Source: Planktosalinus lacus
GTDB lineage: Bacteria; Bacteroidota; Bacteroidia; Flavobacteriales; Flavobacteriaceae
NCBI RefSeq assembly: GCF_014640155.1
Contig: NZ_BMGK01000003.1
Location: 124,001 to 188,000 of the forward strand
Length of the DNA: 64,000 bases
Reading direction: 5' to 3'
Position numbers and translations under genes: made by a program. How positions within the stretch are numbered: position 1 is the stretch's first letter; every line of letters starts with the position of its first letter. Below are positions 6,974 through 16,297 of this stretch, one piece after another. Under the pieces are notes generated by a model. The model saw nothing but the letters and a program-made list of their open reading frames with translations, was not told the origin of the DNA and did not search any database.

Positions 6974-8618
6974 TGATATTTTTTCCATAAAAAACAAGCT
7001 GTTTCGTTTAAAACGTGATAGTAATAGGTGGTCAATCATCACGCTTTGTGTCGTGTTTTTGATTGCTCTGCCTGTTCTTACTATTGCGTTTAAGCTTTTT
7101 AACGGACCTGGAGAATCTTGGACACATATTGTCAAAAATTTATTGGGAGATTATGTCTCCAATTCCTTTTATCTGTTGGTAGTTTGTAGTTTTTTGGTTT
7201 TTGTTTTTGGAGTTACTACAGCGTGGTTGGTGGCGCGTTATGAGTTTCCTTTTCGTAAACAGCTGGAGTGGTTGTTAATTTTACCTTTGGCAATCCCTTC
7301 CTATATAGTTGCTTATGCCTATGCCGGTGTTTTTGATTATGGGGGGAGCCTGGAAGTCATACAACGGTTTTTTGGAATGGAGTTTACCAGGGTGGACGTT
7401 ATGAATCGTTTTGGATTAGCATTTGTTCTTAGTATTTCACTGTTCCCCTATGTTTATGTAAGTACCCGTGCTTTTTTCCTAAACCAGGCAAATAATTTAT
7501 TGGAAGCCTCCAGGATGTTGGGGGTGGGAGAGATTCGCACCTTTTTTAAGCTTATTTTACCCCTTGCAAGACCAGCTATAGTTGCCGGATTGATTTTGGT
7601 TTTAATGGAAGTTTTGAACGATTATGGAGCGGCACAATATTTTGGAGTCAATACTTTTACTACAGGAATTTTTAGATCGTGGTTTTCACTCGAAGAGCCT
7701 GAAACAGCCATTTATCTGTCTGCATTGTTGCTTCTATTAGTATTCTCAATAATACTATTTGAAAAATGGCAACGACGAAAAATGCAATATTCAAGCGGAA
7801 AAACAAATAACCAGTCTATTTATAGAAAAATCACTAACAAACGGAAGCAATTTTTAATCTTTTGCATTGTAATCACACCTGTGCTATTCGGGTTTTTTAT
7901 CCCTGTAGCTCAGTTGATTTATTGGGCAGTGCTTACATATAGTTCAGTGTTTCACTATGAGTTTTTATTGCTTTCGGTGCAAACCTTTAGTATCGCTTTT
8001 ATTACCGCAGCAGTAACTGTGATACTCGCTACCTTATTAATTTTTTCTTCCCGATGGAACCGAATAGGCTTTATTAAAAACCTATCTAAACTAGGGGTGT
8101 TGGGGTATGCTATTCCCGGTGCTGTTGTAGCAATTGGAATTATGATTCCTACATTAGCCATTGACCGATGGCTGATGGACTTAATCGAGAAAATATCCGG
8201 ACAAAGTTTTGGTTTTATCATTCACGGAACTTTATTTGCTTTGGTATATGCTTATGCTGTGAGGTTTTTGGCTGTGGCTTATAACCCCATTGAGTCGACA
8301 ACCCTGAAAGTGAGTAACGCCATTCCTGATGCTTCTAAAACTTTAGGGGTAGGTAATTTTAAAACCTTTTTCAAAATTGAATATCCATTAATTAAAACCG
8401 GAATGCTAAGTGCATTTATATTGGTATTTGTAGATGTTTTAAAAGAGTTGCCACTTACCTTAATTTTAAAGCCTTTTCAGGTAAATACACTAGCGGTTAA
8501 GGCTTTTGAGTATGCCAGCGATGAACGCGTGATGGAGGCGGCTATTCCGTCCTTATTTATTATCTTTACGGCAGCTATTCCGGTGGTGTTTTTGAATAAA
8601 TTATTAGTCTCAAAATAA
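6954..8618 (+). CDS. fbpB: ferric iron ABC transporter permease, two fused TM domains
   Basis: A 554-residue polytopic membrane protein with two copies of the binding-protein-dependent permease domain. Each has an EAA-type loop that docks to the ATPase: EASRMLGVGEIRTFFKLILP near residue 180 and DASKTLGVGNFKTFFKIEYP near residue 460. Two permease halves in one chain is the rule for FbpB/SfuB-type iron transporters. The ATG at 6954 overlaps the end of fbpA by 20 bases, indicating translational coupling. A TTG one codon upstream is a weaker alternative. It forms the membrane channel for ferric iron delivered by the lipoprotein at 5921. Confidence 0.9.
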   Translation: MKQAGSSDIFSIKNKLFRLKRDSNRWSIITLCVVFLIALPVLTIAFKLFNGPGESWTHIVKNLLGDYVSNSFYLLVVCSFLVFVFGVTTAWLVARYEFPFRKQLEWLLILPLAIPSYIVAYAYAGVFDYGGSLEVIQRFFGMEFTRVDVMNRFGLAFVLSISLFPYVYVSTRAFFLNQANNLLEASRMLGVGEIRTFFKLILPLARPAIVAGLILVLMEVLNDYGAAQYFGVNTFTTGIFRSWFSLEEPETAIYLSALLLLLVFSIILFEKWQRRKMQYSSGKTNNQSIYRKITNKRKQFLIFCIVITPVLFGFFIPVAQLIYWAVLTYSSVFHYEFLLLSVQTFSIAFITAAVTVILATLLIFSSRWNRIGFIKNLSKLGVLGYAIPGAVVAIGIMIPTLAIDRWLMDLIEKISGQSFGFIIHGTLFALVYAYAVRFLAVAYNPIESTTLKVSNAIPDASKTLGVGNFKTFFKIEYPLIKTGMLSAFILVFVDVLKELPLTLILKPFQVNTLAVKAFEYASDERVMEAAIPSLFIIFTAAIPVVFLNKLLVSK

Positions 8619-8620
8619 AA

Positions 8621-9607
8621 ATGTTAAAAATAGAATCCCTTTCCAAAAGTTATGACAAAGGAAAGTCCTTTGCTTTAAGAGACGTTAGTTTTCAGCTGGG
8701 CGAAGGCGATGTTTTTGCCATTGTTGGAGAAAGCGGAAGTGGTAAGACAACCTTAATACGTCTTATAGCCGGATTGGAAACCCCTGATACCGGAACAATT
8801 GAAATTAACGAGAAACTGGTTTCCTCTATTAAAAAAAATGTGGCAGCTGAAAAGCGCAATATTGGTTTTGTCTTTCAGGAGTATGCACTTTTTCCACATT
8901 TAAAACTTGAAGAAAACATTTTGTACGGTATTTCTAAATTAAAAAATAAAAAGCAACGTGCAAAAGAAGTACTGGAATTGGTGGGCTTATCAGAAATGAA
9001 AGACCGTTATCCACATCAGCTTTCAGGGGGACAGCAACAACGCGTAGCACTGGCAAGGGCATTGGCCCCAAACCCTTCACTGCTCATACTTGATGAGCCT
9101 TTCAGTAACCTGGATGCAATGCTGCGAGCACAATTGCGCAATGAAATTTTTAGAATAATCAAACAAAGCGGGGTGACTGCAATTTTTGTAACCCACGATA
9201 CACAAGATGCACTAGCCGTAGCCGATGAAATCCTAATTTTGCAAAACGGTAAATTGGTACAAAAAGATGCAGCGGCCAATTTATATACAAAACCAAGTTC
9301 TGTTTATGTAGCTTCGTTGTTTGGAAATACAATTCAGTTGAGTAAGGAACTACAATCGGCATTTGAATGCCCGTTAAAAACAGATTGTTGCCACGCGATT
9401 CGCAATGAAAATATTGCTATTAATGACGAATGTGATTATGTGACCAATGCCACGGTCCTCAAAAAGACATTTTTGGGTTCTGGCACTCAACTTTTGATTA
9501 AACTCGACAATGGTGAGCACTTAACGGTGGTCACAAAGCATACTCATATTGATGAGCGAATTACCATAGGTTTTAATTCCAAAGACGTTTTAGAATTTAA
9601 AGAATAA
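8621..9607 (+). CDS. fbpC: ferric iron ABC transporter ATP-binding protein
   Basis: A 328-residue ABC ATPase. It has Walker A GESGSGKTT at residues 36-44, a Q-loop (FVFQEYALFPH), signature LSGGQQQRVALARAL near residue 134, Walker B LLILDEPFSNLDA and the H-loop VTHDTQDA. The ~100-residue C-terminal extension is typical of FbpC/PotA-like ATPases and probably carries a regulatory TOBE-like fold. It starts 2 bases after the permease stop, so the three genes form one transcription unit ending at the terminator at 9609. It powers ferric iron uptake at the inner membrane. Confidence 0.92.
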   Translation: MLKIESLSKSYDKGKSFALRDVSFQLGEGDVFAIVGESGSGKTTLIRLIAGLETPDTGTIEINEKLVSSIKKNVAAEKRNIGFVFQEYALFPHLKLEENILYGISKLKNKKQRAKEVLELVGLSEMKDRYPHQLSGGQQQRVALARALAPNPSLLILDEPFSNLDAMLRAQLRNEIFRIIKQSGVTAIFVTHDTQDALAVADEILILQNGKLVQKDAAANLYTKPSSVYVASLFGNTIQLSKELQSAFECPLKTDCCHAIRNENIAINDECDYVTNATVLKKTFLGSGTQLLIKLDNGEHLTVVTKHTHIDERITIGFNSKDVLEFKE

Positions 9608-9608
9608 A

Positions 9609-9646
9609 AAAATCCTTCCCAAGGTGTTTTATTGGAAAGGATTTGA
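9609..9646. terminator. bidirectional terminator between fbpC and DUF4136 gene
   Basis: Near-perfect 13-bp stem: AAATCCTTCCCAA (9610-9622) pairs with TTGGAAAGGATTT (9632-9644) with one mismatch. The 9-base loop is GGTGTTTTA. An A-run lies to the left and T-rich sequence to the right, so it can serve the plus-strand iron operon and the convergent minus-strand gene. Confidence 0.8.
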
Positions 9647-9667
9647 ATTCTATGATACTTTAATTAT

Positions 9668-10192
9668 TTAATTTATTTCCGGCGGATATTTTTCTAATAT
9701 TTTTTGCACAATTTCTTTAATAATGGCCTCTTTTTGCTCCATATTGGATGCAATGGGTGCTGTACCGATACCTTGCCAAATCAATTCATTTGTTTTAGCA
9801 TCTATTATGTCTATGTGTAAAGAACCTTCGGTGGTTTTGGAAACTGTAGTGCCTCCCCAGGGATGACCCCAGCCCCATCCCCAGTAACCACCCCAGCCGT
9901 AATGGTTTTGATAAACATCAACACGTTCTTTGGCTTTGGTGAAAAAACTAATCAATAAATCGGGGGATTCAGATTTTTGGAGACCTTTTTTACTTAGTTC
10001 AGCATCTAATGCTCTTAAAATTCTTCTTTTGTCTAAATCAGAAATCTCAGCTTTATCAATTCCAGGCTTGAAGAATGCATAAGAATTATAGTTGCTAAAA
10101 TTAACTGTCGTGTCATAATCTGAAGCCACTTTAACGCTGCTGCAAGAAGCAAAAAGTAAAAGGGCAAAAACGGAGATAAATAGTGTTTTCAT
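9668..10192 (-). CDS. DUF4136-type lipoprotein
   Basis: A 174-residue predicted lipoprotein (ISVFALLLFASC, lipidated Cys17) in the DUF4136 style. It opens with VKVASDYDTTVNFSNYNSYAFF, followed by a helical segment and a terminal domain reading GSLHIDIIDAKTNELIWQG. A Gly/Trp/Tyr-rich insert (HYGWGGYWGWGWGHPWGG, about residues 98-115) sits in the middle, as in many members. The function is unknown; the family is envelope-associated. The start chosen is the ATG at 10192, which begins the signal peptide. A TTG at 10231 would add 13 unrelated residues. It is convergent with the iron operon and lies downstream of hutU on the same strand. Confidence 0.8.
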   Translation of the reverse strand: MKTLFISVFALLLFASCSSVKVASDYDTTVNFSNYNSYAFFKPGIDKAEISDLDKRRILRALDAELSKKGLQKSESPDLLISFFTKAKERVDVYQNHYGWGGYWGWGWGHPWGGTTVSKTTEGSLHIDIIDAKTNELIWQGIGTAPIASNMEQKEAIIKEIVQKILEKYPPEIN

Positions 10193-10242
10193 TTTGAGAT
10201 ATATTTGAGCGTTCGGCTTATCCTGACGCAATTGTTTTTTAG

Positions 10243-12261
10243 TTAAAATAAACTTTCGTCTACTATATTAGGTAGTGTTACTTTCAATTCTGGGTTTTGT
10301 TTCATGGCGCGTTTTATTGCAAAAACAGCTTCGTCATTTCTAGCCCAGCTTCTGCGGGCAATTCCATTGTTGACATCCCAGAAAAGCATCGAGTTTAATC
10401 GTCTTTCTGCCTCCTTAGAACCATCAAGAACCATACCAAATCCACCATTAATCACCTCTCCCCAGCCCACGCCACCGCCATTATGAATGCTTACCCAAGT
10501 GGCACCTCTGAAACTATCGCCAATCACATTGTGAATGGCCATGTCTGCTGTAAAACGACTTCCGTCATAGATGTTTGAAGTCTCACGGTAAGGCGAGTCT
10601 GTACCCGAAACATCGTGGTGATCACGCCCCAGGATTACAGGTCCAATTTCGCCTTTAGCGATGGCGTTGTTGAATGCTTCGGCAATTTTGATGCGTCCTT
10701 CACTGTCTGCATAAAGAATTCTTGCCTGTGAACCCACAACGAGCTTGTTGTGCTGTGCGCCTTTAATCCAGGTAATATTATCCTGTATTTGTTGGCGTAT
10801 TTCTTCAGGAGAATTTTTAATCAACTCCTCTAAAACCTCACAGGCAATGGCATCCGTTTTTGCCAAATCTTCCGCTTTGCCCGAAGCGCAAACCCAACGG
10901 AACGGCCCAAAACCATAATCAAAACACATCGGTCCCATAATGTCCTGAACATAAGAGGAGTATTTAAACTCACGAGGTTTCAGTGGGTCTTGATTTTCAG
11001 TATTCATCACATCTGCACCGGCACGGGAGGCTTCCAGTAAAAAGGCATTTCCGTAATCAAAAAAGTAAGTGCCTTTGGCAGTGTGTTTATTGATAGCTGC
11101 GGCCTGACGACGCAAACTCTCCTGGACTTTAGCTTTGAACAAATCGGGTTGATTTGCCATCATCTCGTTAGACTCTTCATAAGAAAGTCCGGCAGGGTAA
11201 TAACCTCCGGCCCAGGGATTGTGTAGCGAAGTTTGATCACTTCCTAAATCAATTTGAATATTTTCATTATCAAAAGATTCCCAAACGTCAACCACGTTTC
11301 CGTCATAGGCTATCGAGACAGTTTCTTCTTTCGCTTTCGCTTCTTTTACACGTTGTACCAGTAGATCCAAATCTGAAATTACTTCATCTACCCAGCCCTG
11401 TGAATGGCGTGTGTGAATGGCTTTTGGGTTGACTTCAGCACATACCGTGATACAGCCGGCAATATTACCTGCCTTTGGTTGTGCGCCGCTCATTCCGCCC
11501 AAGCCGGAAGTTACAAACAAACCACCTTTGGGTGACTTTTTAATCTTTCGGAATCCATTTAAAACGGTAATGGTTGTCCCATGAACAATGCCTTGTGGGC
11601 CGATGTACATATAACTTCCGGCGGTCATTTGGCCATATTGTGAAACGCCCAGTGCATTCATCTTTTCCCAGTCATCGGGTTTTGAATAATTGGGGATGAC
11701 CATCCCATTTGTCACCACAACGCGCGGTGCTTCTTTATGGGAAGGGAACAATCCCATTGGGTGACCGCTGTACATGACTAGAGTTTGTTCATCGGTCATT
11801 TGGGCAAGGTATTGCATCGTTAACAGATATTGTGCCCAGTTTTGGAAAACGGCACCATTTCCACCATAGGTGATGAGTTCGTGAGGGTGTTGCGCCACGG
11901 CATCATCCAGATTGTTTTGAATCATTAGCATAATCGCCTTTGCCTGCACGCTTTTTCCGGGATAATCCGAAATGGGTCGTGCAACTATTTTATAGTCGGG
12001 GCGAAAACGGTACATATAAATGCGGCCATATTTTTCAAGTTCTTGTTTGAATTCGGGTAGGAGGGAGGCGTGGTGTTTGGGTTCAAAATAGCGCAAGGCA
12101 TTCCGTAAAGCAAGCTTTTTTTCATATTCAGAAAGAATCTCCTTACGTTTTGGTGCGTGGTTTATGGAAGAATCAAAAGATTTTGGAGTAGGTAATTCGG
12201 AGGGGATTCCAGCTAAAACTACTTTTTTAAAATCTATATCTGTGTGTGTGGTGTGGTTCAT
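10243..12261 (-). CDS. hutU: urocanate hydratase
   Basis: A 672-residue urocanase, which converts urocanate to 4-imidazolone-5-propionate in histidine degradation using tightly bound NAD+. Family features include GRIYMYRFRPDY, TYGGNGAVFQNWAQY, TSGLGGMSGAQPKA, the NAD-region FDYGNAFLLEASRAGAD and GVGWGEVINGGFGMVLDG. It is ~110 residues longer than the usual proteobacterial enzyme, which fits the long Bacteroidota form. The start at 12261 (MNHTTHTD) has good context; an in-frame TTG at 12294 would overlap the promoter. No hutH, hutI or hutG lies next to it, so the pathway genes are split in this genome. Confidence 0.93.
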   Translation of the reverse strand: MNHTTHTDIDFKKVVLAGIPSELPTPKSFDSSINHAPKRKEILSEYEKKLALRNALRYFEPKHHASLLPEFKQELEKYGRIYMYRFRPDYKIVARPISDYPGKSVQAKAIMLMIQNNLDDAVAQHPHELITYGGNGAVFQNWAQYLLTMQYLAQMTDEQTLVMYSGHPMGLFPSHKEAPRVVVTNGMVIPNYSKPDDWEKMNALGVSQYGQMTAGSYMYIGPQGIVHGTTITVLNGFRKIKKSPKGGLFVTSGLGGMSGAQPKAGNIAGCITVCAEVNPKAIHTRHSQGWVDEVISDLDLLVQRVKEAKAKEETVSIAYDGNVVDVWESFDNENIQIDLGSDQTSLHNPWAGGYYPAGLSYEESNEMMANQPDLFKAKVQESLRRQAAAINKHTAKGTYFFDYGNAFLLEASRAGADVMNTENQDPLKPREFKYSSYVQDIMGPMCFDYGFGPFRWVCASGKAEDLAKTDAIACEVLEELIKNSPEEIRQQIQDNITWIKGAQHNKLVVGSQARILYADSEGRIKIAEAFNNAIAKGEIGPVILGRDHHDVSGTDSPYRETSNIYDGSRFTADMAIHNVIGDSFRGATWVSIHNGGGVGWGEVINGGFGMVLDGSKEAERRLNSMLFWDVNNGIARRSWARNDEAVFAIKRAMKQNPELKVTLPNIVDESLF

Positions 12262-12291
12262 GTAATTTAAACTTAATGGATACTTCTGAAA

Positions 12292-12299
12292 CAAAGTTA
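12292..12299 (-). promoter_or_regulatory. -7 promoter element for hutU
   Basis: On the minus strand this reads TAACTTTG, an exact match to the Bacteroidota -7 consensus TAnnTTTG, about 30 bases before the hutU ATG. I see no convincing -33 TTG at the usual spacing. Confidence 0.5.
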
Positions 12300-12392
12300 C
12301 GAAAAATAGGTGGTGAAGGAGTTGGCTTTTTCACGAATTTGCTGTTGTGTTTTCTCGAAAAAGTGTATCTTAAAACCGAAAAAAAACACCCT

Positions 12393-13010
12393 ATGAACCA
12401 AAATAAAATTCTTATTTTATTTGCGCATCCTTTGTTTGAAAAATCACAGGCTCACAAGGAGATGGTGAAAAATATACCTGACTCTCCAAACATTACTTTT
12501 CACGATTTGTATGAACTTTATCCGGAGTTCAATGTTGATATTGAACACGAACAAGCCTTGTTGAATGAGCATGATATAATTATCTGGCAACACCCCATGT
12601 ATTGGTACAGTTGTCCGCCATTAATCAAGCAGTGGATTGATATGGTTCTAGAGTACAAATGGGCTTATGGCTCTGAAGGAAATGCACTTGTTGGAAAGAT
12701 GGTTTTTCAGGTATTGACAACCGGTGGAAAAAAAGAAAACTATTGTACGACAGGTCGGGATCGATTTACAATTTACGAATTGTTGGAGCCGTTTAATCAG
12801 ACAGCAAAAGTGTGTAAAATGAATTATTTGCCTCCTTTTGTAATACACGGGACATTCAGTATGCAAGATGCAGATTATAAAAAAGCAGGTAAATCTTATG
12901 GAGAATTACTCAAGTTTTTACTGGAACATAAAATTGAACCAATGGAGTTTAAAGAGTTACTATATATGAATGATTGGTTGGACCAAAAATCTACAGAAAA
13001 TGGAAACTAG
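12393..13010 (+). CDS. KefF/KefG-like NAD(P)H quinone oxidoreductase
   Basis: A 205-residue flavodoxin-fold protein of the NQO1/KefF family. It opens ILILFAHPLFEKSQAHKEM and contains the substrate/FMN-region motifs IIWQHPMYWYSCPPLIKQWID and VLTTGGKKENY. KefF proteins are soluble flavin oxidoreductases that bind and activate Kef potassium efflux systems. The Kef-type antiporter gene starts inside this one (11-base overlap), which strongly supports an ancillary-subunit role. The ATG at 12393 is chosen because it immediately precedes the first beta-strand; upstream in-frame sequence is the hutU promoter region. Free quinone reductase activity is also possible. Confidence 0.88.
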   Translation: MNQNKILILFAHPLFEKSQAHKEMVKNIPDSPNITFHDLYELYPEFNVDIEHEQALLNEHDIIIWQHPMYWYSCPPLIKQWIDMVLEYKWAYGSEGNALVGKMVFQVLTTGGKKENYCTTGRDRFTIYELLEPFNQTAKVCKMNYLPPFVIHGTFSMQDADYKKAGKSYGELLKFLLEHKIEPMEFKELLYMNDWLDQKSTENGN

Positions 13011-14883
13011 TTTTTTTCTACAGGCAATAATTTATTTAACCGCTGCAGTGGTTTTTGTACCCATCGCTAAAAAAGTGGGATTGAGCTCCATTTTAGGTTA
13101 TCTATTTGCCGGAATAATCATAGGCCCATCTTTATTAGGACTAATAGGTCAAAAGGGTGAAGACATTATGCACTTTGCAGAGTTTGGTGTTGTGATGATG
13201 CTGTTTTTGATTGGCCTTGAACTTGACCCTTATAAGTTTTGGAAAATGCGAAAATTCATTGCCGGAATGGGTTCGATTCAAGTGATTGGTACAGCTATTA
13301 TTTTGTTTTTTGGACTTCAATTAGTGCTAGATTGGAATTGGCAAATTTCTTTAACAGTTGCTTTGGCACTGACACTTTCATCGACTGCCATTGTATTGCA
13401 AACTCTTAAAGAAAAGGGAACCAATAACACTTCTGTTGGAAGGTCTTCATTTGCTGTATTGTTGTATCAGGATATTGCGGTAATACCTATTTTGGCAGTA
13501 ATACCACTTATGGTATCTGAAGTTTCAGGAAGTGAGTTAAAAGAAATAACACCCTCACTAATATCAGATTTTCCGGCCTGGCTGCAAACACTTGTGGTTA
13601 TTGGCGCTATTTCATCAATTTATTTTTTAGGAAAATATTTGATAGTTCCCTTATTGCGAATTGTTGCTAAAACCAGGCTTCAGGAATTGTTTACTGCTTC
13701 AGCTTTGCTGGTGGTCTTTGCAGTTTCTTATTTAATGCAATTGGTTGGATTGAGTCCGGCACTAGGTGCCTTTATGGCTGGTGTTGTGTTAGCAAACTCC
13801 GAATTTCGCCATGAACTCGAAGGCGATATTGCACCTTTTAAAGGCTTACTTTTAGGCTTGTTTTTTATTGGTGTGGGGGCATCAATTGATTTTATGTTAA
13901 TTATTGAAAGGCCCATTTTTATTTTGGTATTTGTACTTGCTTTGACAGTAGTGAAATTCCTGGTTCTTTTTGGTGTAGGAGCCATCTACAAGAAAAATTT
14001 AGACCAAAACCTACAGTTTTCAATTGGATTGAGTCAAGCAGGAGAGTTTGGTTTTGTAATTATGGGTTTTGCAATGGGATTATCTATTGTTCCCAATGAA
14101 CTCTCAAATCAAATTCTGGCAATAATTGCTTTGACGATGCTTTTAACCCCTTTTCTAAATGTGTTGAATGAAAAATACATCATTCCTAATGTAGGTACCA
14201 AAAGAGAAGAAAAAGAGGAGGAGGTAGAAATTCCTGAACAAAATGAAGTAATCATTGCCGGGTTTGGACATTTTGGAAGTACCATAGGTCGTTTGTTGCG
14301 TGCCAATAAAATTGATGTAACCATCCTCGATCACGATGCAGACAGGGTAGAAGTGCTTAGAAAACTGGGCTTTAAAGTTTATTATGGTGATGCTACACGG
14401 CTCGAATTACTGAAAGCTGCCGGAGCAGATGAAGCCAAATTATTTATTGCCGCCATTGATAACCCGGCCATAAATTTAAATCTGGTGGAATTGTTACAAA
14501 AACATTTTCCTCATCTAAAAGTATTGGCGCGCGCCAGAAACCGAAATGACGCCTATGAATTGATTGATCATGGAGTAAAAAACTTTTACAGAGAAACATT
14601 GTATACAGCGGTTCATCTTGGGGTGGATGCCCTCGTAGAACTTGGTTTTAGAAAATATACTGCAACCCGACAAGGGCAGCAATTTATAAAATATGACCAG
14701 GAAACCACACGGACCTTAGCTAAAAAGCGTCACGATAAAATGGCTTATATGGTAACCGTTCAGGAAGAAGTGGAAATGCAAGAAGATTTATTACGAAGAG
14801 ATTTATTTGCTCAGTTTGAAGGCAATGACCACTCTTGGGACAGTGAGTTCCTAAAAAAAGAAAATCCCCAGGTAAGAGAATAA
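13000..14883 (+). CDS. Kef-type (CPA2) K+/H+ antiporter with TrkA-N domain
   Basis: A 627-residue membrane protein. The first ~390 residues form 11-13 TM segments of the CPA2 exchanger fold (SSILGYLFAGIIIGPSLLG, TLSSTAIVLQTL, LGAFMAGVVLANSEFRHE). From ~415 a Rossmann-type TrkA-N/RCK domain follows (VIIAGFGHFGSTIGRLLRAN, then ILDHDADRVEVLRKLGFKVYYGDATR). This is the layout of KefB/KefC, glutathione-gated potassium efflux proteins that acidify the cytoplasm during electrophile stress. Whether glutathione is the ligand here is unknown, as many Bacteroidota lack it. The gene overlaps its KefF-like partner by 11 bases, and its stop lies 3 bases from the convergent DUF5522 gene. Confidence 0.9.
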   Translation: METSFFLQAIIYLTAAVVFVPIAKKVGLSSILGYLFAGIIIGPSLLGLIGQKGEDIMHFAEFGVVMMLFLIGLELDPYKFWKMRKFIAGMGSIQVIGTAIILFFGLQLVLDWNWQISLTVALALTLSSTAIVLQTLKEKGTNNTSVGRSSFAVLLYQDIAVIPILAVIPLMVSEVSGSELKEITPSLISDFPAWLQTLVVIGAISSIYFLGKYLIVPLLRIVAKTRLQELFTASALLVVFAVSYLMQLVGLSPALGAFMAGVVLANSEFRHELEGDIAPFKGLLLGLFFIGVGASIDFMLIIERPIFILVFVLALTVVKFLVLFGVGAIYKKNLDQNLQFSIGLSQAGEFGFVIMGFAMGLSIVPNELSNQILAIIALTMLLTPFLNVLNEKYIIPNVGTKREEKEEEVEIPEQNEVIIAGFGHFGSTIGRLLRANKIDVTILDHDADRVEVLRKLGFKVYYGDATRLELLKAAGADEAKLFIAAIDNPAINLNLVELLQKHFPHLKVLARARNRNDAYELIDHGVKNFYRETLYTAVHLGVDALVELGFRKYTATRQGQQFIKYDQETTRTLAKKRHDKMAYMVTVQEEVEMQEDLLRRDLFAQFEGNDHSWDSEFLKKENPQVRE

Positions 14884-14886
14884 TTG

Positions 14887-15123
14887 CTATTGCTTACTAT
14901 TTGTTTTTTTGTCATATCCATAAGGACAATGTCTGCAGCCACTCTGGCAACAATAGCCGCGTTTTAAATGGTATTGTTCAGTAAAGCATTTGTAGCCTTC
15001 CGGAGTTAGGTAATAGTCGCCGTCACCCAAGAGCTTGGGTTTATTTTCTTCTGAAGACGCTTTTTTATTATTTTCGTCTTTTGAGGCTGTGTCTTTTGAG
15101 TTCTTTTTGCTGAAAACATTCAC
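14887..15123 (-). CDS. DUF5522 small cysteine-rich protein
   Basis: A 78-residue protein. The C-terminal half contains the family signature YYLTPEGYKCFTEQYHLKRG followed by YCCQSGCRHCPYGYDK. The C-C-x2-C-x2-C arrangement suggests metal binding (zinc or Fe-S). The N-terminal ~35 residues are Lys/Ser/Asp-rich and probably disordered. No function is known. It is convergent with the Kef antiporter gene (3-base gap), and the gene downstream of its promoter side is the secreted protein at 15163. Confidence 0.8.
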   Translation of the reverse strand: MNVFSKKNSKDTASKDENNKKASSEENKPKLLGDGDYYLTPEGYKCFTEQYHLKRGYCCQSGCRHCPYGYDKKTNSKQ

Positions 15124-15162
15124 GTTGCAAAAATACTAAAACCAAAAAGAAAAAAATGAAAT

Positions 15163-15909
15163 TTAATCAAGTATAGTAAGTACTCTATGTGAACTATCAG
15201 GAAGACTGCTAACTGCACAATAGTGAGCTTGTGGGTCAATCCCACCAATATTCCATTGAATTTTTAAAGTTGTTGATGTTCCTGGGGTTACAATAACAGG
15301 AAACATATTAATACTTGAATTCCAGGAAACAGTTAATGATACATTCTGACCTTGACCTCTATCAGTATCGGTGCTTAATGTGTTAGTGCCAGCCACAATA
15401 CTATTACCTGCAGTTTCATTTACAAGTCTAAAGTCTATATATGAATTCCTTGAGGCAATACTAGCGTGACCGGCAGCACTAAAGGTAACATAAACAACAG
15501 GATGAACAGGGGTGAATGTAATAGTTATATCATCAAAATCAGTAAAACCGGTATTTTGGTTTTTTATCGCATCGGTAGTGCCAATAACCGATTGTATATT
15601 GCCGCCATAGACAGCTTGATTAGAGAGGGTTGACCATTGAGTGCCCGTCCAATAATAAAACCCGGGCGCTACATCATTTATAGTCGCAGTGTTAAATACT
15701 AATAACCCGGTTTCAGGAGTAGGTGCTGTAATTGGTAGCTGGTTAGTTGTTTCGATCAATTCAACTCTGGGTATTAAAACACCACTATTGGAGCTGTTGA
15801 TATCTAATATTGAACCAGGGGCAGGACTAGTAGTACCTATACCCACTTGAGCAAAGGCATTAAAAAAGGAATATAGTAAAATTATACCAAAAAGGATGTT
15901 TTTTGACAT
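15163..15909 (-). CDS. secreted hypothetical protein with flavobacterial 'QVGIGTTSP' N-terminus
   Basis: A 248-residue protein with a signal peptide (FGIILLYSFFNAFA, cleavage before QVG). The mature start QVGIGTTSPAPGSILDINSS is a widespread signature of flavobacterial exported proteins, as is the linker TGLLVFNT...APGFYYWTGTQW. The remainder is rich in Ser/Thr/Asn and predicted beta strands, like a C1q/TNF-like or tail-fibre-like fold, but I do not recognise a named domain. There is no T9SS C-terminal sorting domain. Role unknown, probably extracellular. The start at 15909 directly precedes the signal peptide. Confidence 0.75.
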   Translation of the reverse strand: MSKNILFGIILLYSFFNAFAQVGIGTTSPAPGSILDINSSNSGVLIPRVELIETTNQLPITAPTPETGLLVFNTATINDVAPGFYYWTGTQWSTLSNQAVYGGNIQSVIGTTDAIKNQNTGFTDFDDITITFTPVHPVVYVTFSAAGHASIASRNSYIDFRLVNETAGNSIVAGTNTLSTDTDRGQGQNVSLTVSWNSSINMFPVIVTPGTSTTLKIQWNIGGIDPQAHYCAVSSLPDSSHRVLTILD

Positions 15910-16297
15910 GGGTTTGTGAGGTTATGATAAGGTATGGTAAATAAATAAAAAAAGAATTTAAAAAACGAGTAATAATTAAAAATTTTAATCAGTCTCTGCT
16001 TTGTATTTTCTTTTCAAAAAAATACTTTGATAACTTATTAAAAAAGTGAAGAATAGTGTCTTTTAGATGTAGATATAAATTAAAAAAACCATCGTAGTTT
16101 TGTAAAAATCGGCAGACAGCCTGACAGATACTTTTACGATGGTTATTTAATATTTTAAAACATTAAACAAATTAGGTTTTGTTTAATAATGTAAAATTAA
16201 GAAGATTAAATTAAATAACGTCAATAGTTAAATATATTCGATTAAATGAAAAAAAATGTAAGAAAAAGATTATTAAAACTAGTTTTTAATATTTAAA
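15910..16297. other. 388-bp intergenic region with a long inverted repeat
   Basis: This divergent gap is very AT-rich and contains no credible gene. It holds a 10-bp perfect inverted repeat, AACCATCGTA (16087-16096) and TACGATGGTT (16135-16144). The repeat is extended after one mismatch by AAA/TTT pairs to about 14 bp, with a 38-base loop. A -7-like TAGTTTTG lies at 16095-16102 inside the left arm. It may be an operator, a leader structure for the desulfhydrase gene or a small RNA. Confidence 0.5.
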
